DNA of 13,163 nucleotides, taken from the NCBI GenBank assembly GCA_002298665.1, contig DBKW01000096.1, forward strand, positions 1-13,163, given 5' to 3'. The position numbers and the translations under genes were made by a program. Positions 7,617 through 13,163 of this stretch are shown one piece after another; position 1 is the first letter of the stretch, and each line of letters starts with the position of its first letter. The notes beneath the pieces were generated by a model. The model made no database searches. It saw only the letters and a list, made by a program, of their open reading frames with translations, and was not told the origin of the DNA. Source of the DNA: Verrucomicrobia bacterium UBA740. GTDB lineage: Bacteria; Verrucomicrobiota; Kiritimatiellia; RFP12; UBA1067.

Positions 7617-7622
7617 AAGGAT

Positions 7623-7651
7623 ATTCTACCATTTTCAAGCAAAGATTGCAA
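7623..7651 (-). promoter_or_regulatory. galM promoter, predicted leaderless start
   Basis: TTGCAA (-35, 7646-7651) and TAGAAT (-10, 7623-7628) are 17 bases apart on the minus strand, and TGG before the -10 makes an extended -10. Only six bases (ATCCTT) separate the -10 from the galM ATG, so canonical spacing puts +1 on the A of ATG at 7616. There is no room for a Shine-Dalgarno site. Confidence 0.7.
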
Positions 7652-7721
7652 GCGCGGCCGGCCTGCCGCGAAAGGACGAAAACTGTACCCTGTCGCGAGA
7701 CGCCCCGGCCAGACCGTTCCG

Positions 7722-7741
7722 AGGGGCGGAGAGCGAAAGCG
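7722..7741. repeat. Left copy of ~20-base direct repeat flanking the tandem array
   Basis: It begins AGGGGCGGAG and matches the copy at 7951-7970 at about 17 of 20 positions. It is preceded by CCGTTCCG, the first half of the array core. The spacing of 229 bases encloses the whole array, so the two copies may be borders of the repeated segment or traces of an older duplication. Confidence 0.5.
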
Positions 7742-7809
7742 AAAAAGAAGAAGGAGCAGATCGCCGCCTGCGAACAACCGGACAATCCGCCGCGAGCCGG
7801 GCCGGGTGG

Positions 7810-7936
7810 CCGTTCCAGTAGAACGGGGTGCCCGTTCCGGCGCAACGGCATCACCGTTCCGGCGCAACGGCATCACCGTTCCGGCGCAACAGGGTCACCG
7901 TTCCGGCGCAACGGGGTGGCCGTTCCGGCGCAACAG
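7810..7936. repeat. Six tandem 22-base units, each a 17-base dyad plus 5-base spacer
   Basis: Cores begin at 7810, 7832, 7854, 7876, 7898 and 7920. Units 2, 3 and 5 are identical (CCGTTCCGGCGCAACGG). Units 4 and 6 end in CAG. Unit 1 is CCGTTCCAGTAGAACGG, with a longer 6-base-pair dyad. Each core has CCGTT/AACGG arms around a central GC-rich loop. Spacers vary (GGTGC, CATCA, CATCA, GGTCA, GGTGG) while cores hold, so the 17-base dyad is the conserved element. The 22-base period is close to two helical turns, so all sites would face one side of the DNA. A related dyad forms the stem of the terminator at 8007-8023. Function is unknown: a protein-binding array or a lineage-specific intergenic repeat are the main options. 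Confidence 0.85.
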
Positions 7937-7950
7937 GGGCAACCCCGCCT

Positions 7951-7970
7951 AGGGGCGGAGCGGAAAAGCG
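7951..7970. repeat. Right copy of ~20-base direct repeat flanking the tandem array
   Basis: It begins AGGGGCGGAG, like the copy at 7722-7741, and follows the array by 14 bases. Its first bases also form the right arm of a CCGCC/GGCGG hairpin (7945-7958). Confidence 0.5.
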
Positions 7971-7995
7971 GCCCTCCTTCCGCCCGCCGCCGGAT

Positions 7996-8027
7996 AAAAA
8001 AGGAGGCGGTTCCAGCAGAACCGACCC
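7996..8027 (-). terminator. Intrinsic terminator of the ppiase-trmH-bat-nusB-ribDE-pdxY operon
   Basis: On the minus strand, a CGGTTC/GAACCG stem with a TGCTG loop is extended by three more pairs past one mismatch. One base later comes a run of six T (7996-8001). It lies about 75 bases past the B6-kinase stop. The stem is a relative of the dyad cores in the nearby tandem array. Confidence 0.75.
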
Positions 8028-8102
8028 TTTCTCATGCCGCCCGCGGGTCTGCCCACGGGGCTGCCGAGCCCGAAAACACCGCCGCGCATGCCGTGCGCGA
8101 AC

Positions 8103-8927
8103 CTATTCGGCGTCCAACGCGCGGACCAACTCGGGTATGGCGAGCTCGAAACTGACGCCGTACCAGTGGTCCGGCGCCGTGGCCTTTATGGACGCGCACA
8201 CGATATCCGCCGCGAGCGCGGCGGCTTCCACCGGCTTTTTGCCGCGCAGAAGCGCCCCGGCGAACACCGAGGCGTAGACGTCCCCCGTGCCGTGGCTCAC
8301 GCGGTCGATACGCGGATTGAAATCGTAAACGACCGTATTCCCGTCGCTGATCGCGCTCCCGAGTTCATTCGGATCGAAGGATACGCCCGTCAAAACGACG
8401 CCTTTCGCGCCCAATTCATGCAAATCCTCGATCAACGCCTCGATTTCCGCCCGCGTATAGCCGGACAGCTTGGGCTCCCGACCCGTCAAAAGCGCCGCTT
8501 CCGTCAGGTTGGGCAAAATGAAGTCCGCCCCCTTGCACAGCCGCGCCATCTTGGCGGGGAAGTCCGCGCCAAACCCGGGATACAGCTTCCCGTTGTCCGC
8601 CATGGCCGGGTCGACTATGCGCAAAGCCCCGGGATTCGCGCAACTCGACATGATGGAAAGGATGGGGTCGATCTGGCTTTCGCACACGTAACCCGTGTAA
8701 AACGCGTCGAATTGGATGCCCAGTTCCTTCCATTTCTTCTCCACGTTGGGAAGGTCATCCGTCAAATCGGTGAACGTCCAGCTCTTGAAGCCGCCGGTGT
8801 GGTTTGAAAGAACCGCGCTGGGCAAAACCGCGCACTCAACTCCGCAGGCGGAAACAAGCGGCAACGCGACCGTCGCCGAGCACTGCCCGACGCACGAAAC
8901 GTCCTGTATGGTCAATAGTCTCTTCAT
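8103..8927 (-). CDS. pdxY: Pyridoxal/pyridoxamine kinase, PdxY/PdxK family
   Basis: It phosphorylates B6 vitamers with ATP in the salvage route to pyridoxal 5'-phosphate. The 274-residue protein is a ribokinase-fold enzyme. The start LTIQDVSCVGQCSATVALP (5-23) and the SNHTGGFKSW segment (41-50) are typical of pyridoxal and pyridoxamine kinases. DPAMADNGKLY (106-116) and LPNLTEA (138-144) line the ATP site, and the anion-hole motif GTGD (213-216) supplies the catalytic base Asp216. The start has an AAGGAAAGGAAG Shine-Dalgarno site whose first bases overlap the ribE stop codon. It is the last gene of the long operon and is followed by a terminator. Thiamine-type or other ribokinase-family substrates are less likely given the first motifs. 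Confidence 0.9.
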   Translation of the reverse strand: MKRLLTIQDVSCVGQCSATVALPLVSACGVECAVLPSAVLSNHTGGFKSWTFTDLTDDLPNVEKKWKELGIQFDAFYTGYVCESQIDPILSIMSSCANPGALRIVDPAMADNGKLYPGFGADFPAKMARLCKGADFILPNLTEAALLTGREPKLSGYTRAEIEALIEDLHELGAKGVVLTGVSFDPNELGSAISDGNTVVYDFNPRIDRVSHGTGDVYASVFAGALLRGKKPVEAAALAADIVCASIKATAPDHWYGVSFELAIPELVRALDAE

Positions 8928-8943
8928 TGCATTCTTCCTTTCC

Positions 8944-9576
8944 TTATTCGCGCAAAAAACCCGCGCGTTCCAGCGCCTCCAGGGTCAGCCCGGCGGGCGC
9001 CGCGGCTTTGGCGACGTATTTTCCGATCACATCGCCCTCGATATTGACGAAATCGCCCACTTTCTTGGCACCGAGCGTCGTCTCTCGGGCCGTGGTGGGT
9101 ATCAGATCGACAGCCAGCCAATCGCGCCCGACTTCCGTAATCGTCAGGGATACGCCATCCAGCGCGACGGACCCTTTGACCACGGATTGCGCCGCGAGGA
9201 CGGGTCCGCAGGCGATACGCAGGCGAAAATCGCGTCCGCGCGGCGTTTTCGCGCGGATGACGCCGCGGCCGTCCACGTGCCCCTGCACGATATGCCCGCC
9301 CAGGGCGTCCCCCGCCCGCAAGGCCCGCTCGAGATTCACTTTCGCGCCCGGAATCAGCGCGGCCAGCCCCGTCCGCTCCTCGGTCTCGCGCAAAACATCC
9401 GCCGTGAAGCGCGTCGCGTCGCTCCGCACCACCGTCAGACACACGCCGTTGACCGCGACGGACTCGCCGGACTCCAGGGGCCGGGCCCATGGCTCGAACC
9501 CGATTTCCAGCACGAGTCCGCGGCCGCGCGAAACGCGTTTCACCGTGCCGATCTTCTGGATGAGGCCCGTGAACAT
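8944..9576 (-). CDS. ribE: Riboflavin synthase, alpha subunit
   Basis: It dismutates two 6,7-dimethyl-8-ribityllumazine molecules into riboflavin. The start MFTGLI is the family signature and fixes this ATG, although the frame stays open upstream through ribD. The 210-residue protein has two lumazine-binding repeats: the first with GESVAVNGVCLTV (37-49) and GGHIVQGHVDG (93-103), the second with VVKGSVALDGVSLTI (132-146) and GDFVNIEGDVIGKYV (174-188). The latter GxxVNxExD pattern is conserved in the family. It follows ribD by 8 bases and precedes the B6 kinase by 16. ribBA and ribH, the other riboflavin genes, are not in the window. Confidence 0.97.
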   Translation of the reverse strand: MFTGLIQKIGTVKRVSRGRGLVLEIGFEPWARPLESGESVAVNGVCLTVVRSDATRFTADVLRETEERTGLAALIPGAKVNLERALRAGDALGGHIVQGHVDGRGVIRAKTPRGRDFRLRIACGPVLAAQSVVKGSVALDGVSLTITEVGRDWLAVDLIPTTARETTLGAKKVGDFVNIEGDVIGKYVAKAAAPAGLTLEALERAGFLRE

Positions 9577-9584
9577 GGCGCGTC

Positions 9585-10556
9585 TTAGAGAACGTCCTCC
9601 ATGAGCACGACCTCGGGAACGATCGCCGCCTTGGCGAGCGGACGCGTCCCGATGACCTTGGGCGCGATGACCGAGATCCAGCGGTCCACGAACCCCTGTT
9701 CCGCCAGCGCGGTCGCGAGCTGCAGCCCGCCTTCGCACAACACGTGCATGTACCCGCGCTTGGCCAAATCCGCCATCATGGGCGCGAGATTCCCGTCGGG
9801 CGCCTTGTAGACCAGGGTTTCGTTCTTGCCGTCCGTGAAAATGGTGGACTTCTTCGGCAACTTCCCCGAACGCGTCACGACCGCGCGGACGAGATCCGGA
9901 TTCGCCGTCCCGTGCGCCAGAAGCGTCGGATTGTCCTTCCGCACCGTCTCCGCGCCGACCAGGATGACGTCGGCCTTTTCGCGCAGTTCGCCCGTCGCCT
10001 CGCGCGCATCCTCGCTCGAAATCCAGCGCGAATTCCCCTTGTTGTCGCAAATGCGCCCGTCGAGGGACATGGCAATCTTGACCGTCACGTACGGAATGGA
10101 CTTCGTGACGAACTTGGCGAAGGGCTTGATGAGTTCATTTCCGCCCTTTTGGTCGAAAAAGGCCGCATCCGTGAAGAGGTTGCACGCAATCCCCGCCGCC
10201 GAAAGGACTTTCTCGGCCCGCCCCGCGTTTTTCGGGTTCGGGTCGCGCGCCCCGTAGACGACCGCCTTTATGCCCGCCTCGATGATCGCGTCCGTGCACG
10301 CGCCGACGAGTCCGGAAGAAGAACACGGCTCGAGCGTGACGTAAAGCGCCGCGCCGCGCGGATCCTCGTGCTTGCGGCGGGCGTTGGCGATTGCCGCGAC
10401 CTCGGCATGCGGACCCCCTGCGCGCTTGTGGTAGCCTTCGCCGATGATGCGGCTCGCCTTCACCAGCACGGCCCCGACGGGCGGATTCGGCCGCGTATGC
10501 CCCTCGCCCTTCTGCGCCAATTCGATGGCGCGCTGCATGTAATCTCGCGCTGTCAT
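9585..10556 (-). CDS. ribD: Bifunctional riboflavin deaminase/reductase RibD
   Basis: It carries out the second and third steps of riboflavin synthesis: deamination of the pyrimidine product of GTP cyclohydrolase II, then NADPH reduction of the ribose. The 323-residue protein has an N-terminal deaminase with zinc ligands HAE (His50) and Cys78 and Cys87, plus TRPNPPVGAVLV (21-32). The reductase half starts near 145 with YVTVKIAMSLDGRI (156-169), GAETVRKDNPTLL (201-213) and VLCEGGLQLATAL (272-284). The second zinc loop reads PCSSSGLVGAC where PCxHxGxTPPC is usual; the Cys spacing is kept but His, Thr and both Pro are changed. The C-terminus is somewhat short for the family. It overlaps nusB by ATGA. 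Confidence 0.95.
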   Translation of the reverse strand: MTARDYMQRAIELAQKGEGHTRPNPPVGAVLVKASRIIGEGYHKRAGGPHAEVAAIANARRKHEDPRGAALYVTLEPCSSSGLVGACTDAIIEAGIKAVVYGARDPNPKNAGRAEKVLSAAGIACNLFTDAAFFDQKGGNELIKPFAKFVTKSIPYVTVKIAMSLDGRICDNKGNSRWISSEDAREATGELREKADVILVGAETVRKDNPTLLAHGTANPDLVRAVVTRSGKLPKKSTIFTDGKNETLVYKAPDGNLAPMMADLAKRGYMHVLCEGGLQLATALAEQGFVDRWISVIAPKVIGTRPLAKAAIVPEVVLMEDVL

Positions 10557-11002
10557 TGTCTATCTCCCTTTTCGTTCTTTTCGTGAGCAATTCGGTCCAG
10601 GACGCCATTCACGAAGGCGCGTGAAACGGGCGTTGAGAACCAGTTCACGAGATCCACCGCTTCGTTGATGACGACGGCGGGCGGAACGTCCGTGTACAGA
10701 AGTTCCCACACGCCCAGTCGCAACACGGCGCGCTCGACGGTCCCCAGCCGGTCGAGGGTCCAGTTCGCCAGATGCGACCCGATCTTCGCGTCGATCTCCG
10801 GCAAATGCTCCTTCACCCCCAGAACGCGCTCTTCCGTAAAGCGCCTGTAGCGCGCCGGCACCTTCACGGGCTCCTCCTCGAGCGCGGAAATCTCCTCCCA
10901 ATAGGGCGTAAGGAAATCCTCCCCTTCGTCGGGCGGATTCAAGTCCATTGCCGTCAACATCTGGATAGCCCATTCGCGAGCCTGTCTGCGTGTAACCGTC
11001 AT
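10553..11002 (-). CDS. nusB: Transcription antitermination factor NusB
   Basis: NusB with S10 binds boxA RNA and supports antitermination of rRNA operons. The 149-residue all-helical protein has the family signatures TVERAVLRLGVWELLY (88-103), VVINEAVDLVNWF (110-122) and FVNGVLDRI (130-138). The chosen ATG at 11002 has a GAGG Shine-Dalgarno site and gives the normal length; an in-frame ATG 38 codons upstream would lie inside the preceding gene and adds an unlike, Gly/Ala-rich leader. Both ends are ATGA overlaps, with the VWA gene upstream and ribD downstream. Pairing of nusB with rib genes is common in bacteria. Confidence 0.95.
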   Translation of the reverse strand: MTVTRRQAREWAIQMLTAMDLNPPDEGEDFLTPYWEEISALEEEPVKVPARYRRFTEERVLGVKEHLPEIDAKIGSHLANWTLDRLGTVERAVLRLGVWELLYTDVPPAVVINEAVDLVNWFSTPVSRAFVNGVLDRIAHEKNEKGDRQ

Positions 11003-11949
11003 ATTTGCCTCTTCTCGACCTTTAAATGCTTCCTGTCCGTCCGCGCCTTGGGCAACCGGCCACGCGAAAGCGCCGCGGCCGCCATGAGAAACACGAGCCC
11101 GGGCACCAAAAACCACTGGTAGCGTTCCACCTTGCGGTCTTCGGCCTCGTTCTGCTCCTTGGCGGCGACCTGCCGCAAAAACCGGCGGTAGATGGCCCCG
11201 AGCGTCGTTTCGGCCGTCCCGGCCGTCGCAAGCGGAACATACCGTCCCCCGCTCGCCTCCGCTATCGCCCGGAGCGGCGCCTCGTCCAGCTTGACGCGCA
11301 CTTCCTCGCCCTTGAAGCGCTGCGTGCCGCGTCCGTCCTCGGACGGGATGGGCGCCCCCATGTGCGGATCGCCTATGCCGATCGTGAAAATGGGGATGGA
11401 CCGCTTCTTGGCCTGTTGCGCCGCGTCCAGCGCCCCGCCGCGCAAATCGCCGCCGTCCGAAATGATGATAATCGCGCTATGGTCGTCCGCGAGCCCCGGC
11501 GCCGAGGAATCGGCGGAAATCAAGTTGAGCGACTCGCGGATGGCGCTCCCCAAATCCGTCTCGCCCCGCGGCGCGCTGTCCGGCGTCAGCGCTTCCAGCG
11601 CGCTGCGCAGATAGGCGCGGTCCGACGTGAGCGGGCAGACCGCGACGCCCGTCCGGCGGAACGCCACAAGCGCCGCGCGGTCTCCCCCCAGAGAATCAAT
11701 CATGTCCGCCACGTCCGCTTTGGCGCGTTCCAGCCGGTTCGGGCGCACGTCTTCGGCGAGCATGGAGCGCGACACGTCGATCGCGATGACGACGTTCCGC
11801 GCACGGGAAAGCGTCTCGACGTGCGCACGTCCCCATTGCGGACGAAACGCCGCGATCGAAACGAGCACAAGTCCCGCAAGGGCGAGAAGAAACCGCAAGG
11901 GCGAAGATTCTTTCCGTTTTGCGCGCGCGAATATGTTCGGACCGCTCAT
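10999..11949 (-). CDS. Membrane-anchored von Willebrand A protein, BatA/BatB-like
   Basis: The 316-residue protein has a membrane helix at about 17-36, a VWA domain from about 50 to 240 and a second helix at about 278-296, so the VWA domain lies outside the cytoplasmic membrane, most likely in the periplasm. The metal-ion-dependent adhesion site is complete: DVSRS (58-62), Thr131 in GETDLGSAI and SDGGD (164-168). This arrangement and the AFRRTGVAVCPLTSDRAYL stretch match BatA/BatB proteins of the aerotolerance (Bat) type, which normally accompany a MoxR ATPase and a DUF58 protein. Neither is present here. The first helix of typical BatA proteins is missing, so it is on the short side. The start is an ATGA overlap with the methyltransferase gene, and the stop overlaps nusB. 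Partner and exact role are unknown. Confidence 0.85.
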   Translation of the reverse strand: MSGPNIFARAKRKESSPLRFLLALAGLVLVSIAAFRPQWGRAHVETLSRARNVVIAIDVSRSMLAEDVRPNRLERAKADVADMIDSLGGDRAALVAFRRTGVAVCPLTSDRAYLRSALEALTPDSAPRGETDLGSAIRESLNLISADSSAPGLADDHSAIIIISDGGDLRGGALDAAQQAKKRSIPIFTIGIGDPHMGAPIPSEDGRGTQRFKGEEVRVKLDEAPLRAIAEASGGRYVPLATAGTAETTLGAIYRRFLRQVAAKEQNEAEDRKVERYQWFLVPGLVFLMAAAALSRGRLPKARTDRKHLKVEKRQI

Positions 11950-12803
11950 TTGTCGTGTTTTCCTTCGCCATGCCAGGGAATGAAGGCCGGCACCTTGTCG
12001 ATGCCGGCGGCAATCCGCTGGCGCACCGCTTCGTAGACGAGGATGGTCGCCGCCGCCGACACGTTCAGCGAATCGGCCATGCCCAGCATCGGAATCCGCA
12101 CGCGCAAATCGGCGCCATCCATCCATTTCTCCGTGAGCCCGTACTGCTCGGCGCCCAGCGCAATCGCGACGTTCCCCGTCAAATCGACCTCGAAATGGAG
12201 CTTTTCCGCATGCGGCGTCGCCGCGAGGATGGAAAATCCGCGCGCCTTCAGATAGGCGAGCGCCTCTTCGCTCGTCGCCTCCACGATCGGAACCGAGAAC
12301 ATCGTCCCGGTCGAAGCCCGCACGACGTTGGGATTGTGGATATCCGTCGTGCGGTCGCAGACGATGACCGCCGCCGCGCCGGCCGCGTCCGCCGAACGCA
12401 GAATCGTGCCGAGATTGCCCGGCTTCTCGATCGCCTCCGTCACGATGACCAGCGCGCGGGGCGGCAATTCGAGATCCTCCAGCGTGACCGAAACGTGCGG
12501 TCCCACCATCAAAAGCCCGTCCGGACGCTCCTTGTAGGCGATTTTCGCGAAGCACATCCTGGTGCAGGCATAGACCTGCGCGCCTGCCTTTTCGGCGTCC
12601 GCGATGAGTTGCGCTTCGTTCTCGTTCTTCAGGTAGAAGTCCGGACAATGGAAGATCGCATACGGACGGTAGCCCCTGTCGAGGGCGCGACGACACTCGC
12701 GGTACCCTTCGACGATCATCTCGCCCGACTCCTCACGTGCCGCACACGTGCGGAGCTTCACGACATGCTTGAGTTTCGGGTTGCTGGGGCTCGTGATTTC
12801 CAT
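11946..12803 (-). CDS. SpoU/TrmH-family RNA 2'-O-ribose methyltransferase
   Basis: The 285-residue protein is a SPOUT (trefoil-knot) methyltransferase using S-adenosylmethionine. Residues 1-100 form the substrate-binding domain with IVEGYRECRRALDRG (30-44) as in rRNA-directed members. The three SpoU motifs follow: NLGTILRSADAAGA (130-143, Arg136 catalytic), ALGAEQYGL (215-223) and IPMLGMADSLNVSAAATILV (237-256). The order and the HNPNVVRASTGTMF stretch fit the 23S rRNA and TsnR-like branch rather than tRNA Gm18 TrmH, but the target nucleotide cannot be read from sequence. ATG 12803 gives a normal N-terminus; an earlier in-frame ATG lies inside the upstream gene. It starts 5 bases after the isomerase stop. 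Confidence 0.92.
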   Translation of the reverse strand: MEITSPSNPKLKHVVKLRTCAAREESGEMIVEGYRECRRALDRGYRPYAIFHCPDFYLKNENEAQLIADAEKAGAQVYACTRMCFAKIAYKERPDGLLMVGPHVSVTLEDLELPPRALVIVTEAIEKPGNLGTILRSADAAGAAAVIVCDRTTDIHNPNVVRASTGTMFSVPIVEATSEEALAYLKARGFSILAATPHAEKLHFEVDLTGNVAIALGAEQYGLTEKWMDGADLRVRIPMLGMADSLNVSAAATILVYEAVRQRIAAGIDKVPAFIPWHGEGKHDK

Positions 12804-12808
12804 GGCGT

Positions 12809-13163
12809 TTATCCGTGGTGGTGATGTCCGCATCCGCAGTCGCAACCGTCGTGCTCGGGCAAATCGACATACTCGATCTTCGCCGCCGCGCGCAAGTCGT
12901 TGACGAACGCTTCCGTGGCCTTGCCGCGTGCCTGGTGGCGGAGCAGATCGCGGATTTCGTCGTGCGCCTCCACGAGCGTGCGCGCCTTGCCGGGCTGTTC
13001 GTCAACCTTGTAGATGATGTGGTAGCCGAACGGCGTCTGCACGATGTCCGAGACCTCGCCCTTCTTGAGCGCGAAAGCGGCCTTGTCGAATTCCGGGACC
13101 ATCATGCCCGGGCCGAACCAGCCGAGCGAACCGCCCTCGCGTCCCGAAGGGCAGTCCGAATGC
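12809..13163 (-). CDS. Parvulin-type peptidyl-prolyl isomerase, C-terminal part, with Cys/His metal-binding-like tail
   Basis: The frame enters from the right edge, so the N-terminus is missing; 117 codons are visible. They hold most of a rotamase (PpiC/parvulin) domain: PSGREGGSLGWFGPGMMVPE, then FDKAAFALKKGEVSDIVQT and FGYHIIYKVDE. The family catalyses cis/trans isomerisation at proline bonds, in the periplasm for SurA/PpiD/PrsA types or in the cytoplasm for stand-alone parvulins; the missing N-terminus would decide. After a helical segment the protein ends in CDCGCGHHHHG, a Cys/His cluster that could bind nickel, zinc or copper, similar in kind to the SlyD tail. It is the first gene seen of the long operon. 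Confidence 0.92.
   Translation of the reverse strand, partial: HSDCPSGREGGSLGWFGPGMMVPEFDKAAFALKKGEVSDIVQTPFGYHIIYKVDEQPGKARTLVEAHDEIRDLLRHQARGKATEAFVNDLRAAAKIEYVDLPEHDGCDCGCGHHHHG

Larger units (their letters stand above)
7652..8102. other. 450-base non-coding gap between the B6-kinase and galM genes
   Basis: No convincing gene lies here. Frames stay open on both strands only because the DNA is GC-rich and repetitive, and their products are low-complexity Arg/Pro/Gly/Ala sequences. From right to left it holds the terminator of the long operon, a 20-base direct repeat, a strong GC hairpin (7945-7958), six 22-base tandem units, a stretch with no recognised signal, the second copy of the direct repeat with a purine-rich plus strand after it, and then the galM promoter region. 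Confidence 0.7.

Noticed and set aside
7810..7936. CRISPR array
   Set aside because: Spacers are 5 bases long and partly identical, far too short for CRISPR, and no cas gene is near.
7480..8277. Plus-strand frames through the tandem array with VPAQ and RSGAT repeats
   Set aside because: A 22-base period shifts the frame at every unit, so the peptide repeats only reflect the DNA repeat. There is no start signal and the frames overlap real genes.
9577..10050. N-terminal extension of riboflavin synthase in the same frame
   Set aside because: The frame is open only by chance through ribD. The family signature MFTGLI starts at 9576.
8928..10556. FMN riboswitch for the rib genes
   Set aside because: The rib genes sit inside an operon with gaps of 8-16 bases or overlaps, which leaves no space for an RNA of that size.
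11026..12036. Plus-strand frame of 336 codons
   Set aside because: It is antisense to the VWA gene and rich in Arg and Pro, with no motif.
11950..12696. N-terminal extension of the VWA protein frame
   Set aside because: The extension overlaps the methyltransferase gene and is Arg/Gly-rich. ATG 11949 gives an ATGA junction and a sensible membrane-protein start.

Overview
The window reads almost entirely from the minus strand. It is GC-rich, gene-dense bacterial chromosome with housekeeping genes and no mobile element, phage gene, tRNA or rRNA. The organism cannot be fixed from this stretch. Sigma70-type promoters, Shine-Dalgarno sites before several genes, and a clpC locus carrying McsA/McsB-derived sequence outside a typical low-GC Firmicute background fit a Gram-negative-type bacterium. 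A PVC-group lineage (Verrucomicrobiota, Kiritimatiellota or Lentisphaerota) is a tentative guess.

In transcription order, right to left: (1) 13163-8103 is one tightly packed operon. It holds the C-terminal part of a parvulin peptidyl-prolyl isomerase, a SpoU/TrmH-family RNA 2'-O-methyltransferase, a membrane-anchored von Willebrand A protein of the BatA/BatB type, nusB, ribD, ribE and a pyridoxal/pyridoxamine kinase. Three junctions are 4-base ATGA stop/start overlaps and the others have gaps of 5-16 bases. A hairpin followed by six T ends it near 8000. The metabolic theme is flavin and B6 cofactor supply alongside translation and transcription factors. (2) 7652-8102 is a non-coding gap with six tandem 22-base units, each a 17-base imperfect palindrome plus a 5-base spacer, and a pair of about 20-base direct repeats flanking them. 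(3) galM, an exported aldose 1-epimerase, has its own promoter, placed so that the mRNA should begin at the start codon itself. (4) rpsL-rpsG has a near-consensus promoter and ends at a GC-rich hairpin, with no fusA or tuf after it. (5) A stress/proteolysis operon (5285-71) has an extended -10 promoter overlapped by an inverted repeat. It encodes a zinc-ribbon protein joined to a truncated McsB-like C-terminal domain, then ClpC, an ArgA-like acetyltransferase and a MATE-like membrane protein, all overlapping or one base apart.

The most interesting part is the clpC operon. In Bacillus, McsA activates the protein-arginine kinase McsB, which marks proteins for ClpC-ClpP. Here one 313-residue protein has a single McsA-type zinc ribbon followed by only the C-terminal portion of McsB, apparently without the kinase active site. 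The adjacent ClpC has also lost one of the two N-domain glutamates used for phospho-arginine binding. This looks like a kinase-less, adaptor-type derivative of the McsAB-ClpC system. Second in interest are the 22-base dyad array and the predicted leaderless galM transcript.
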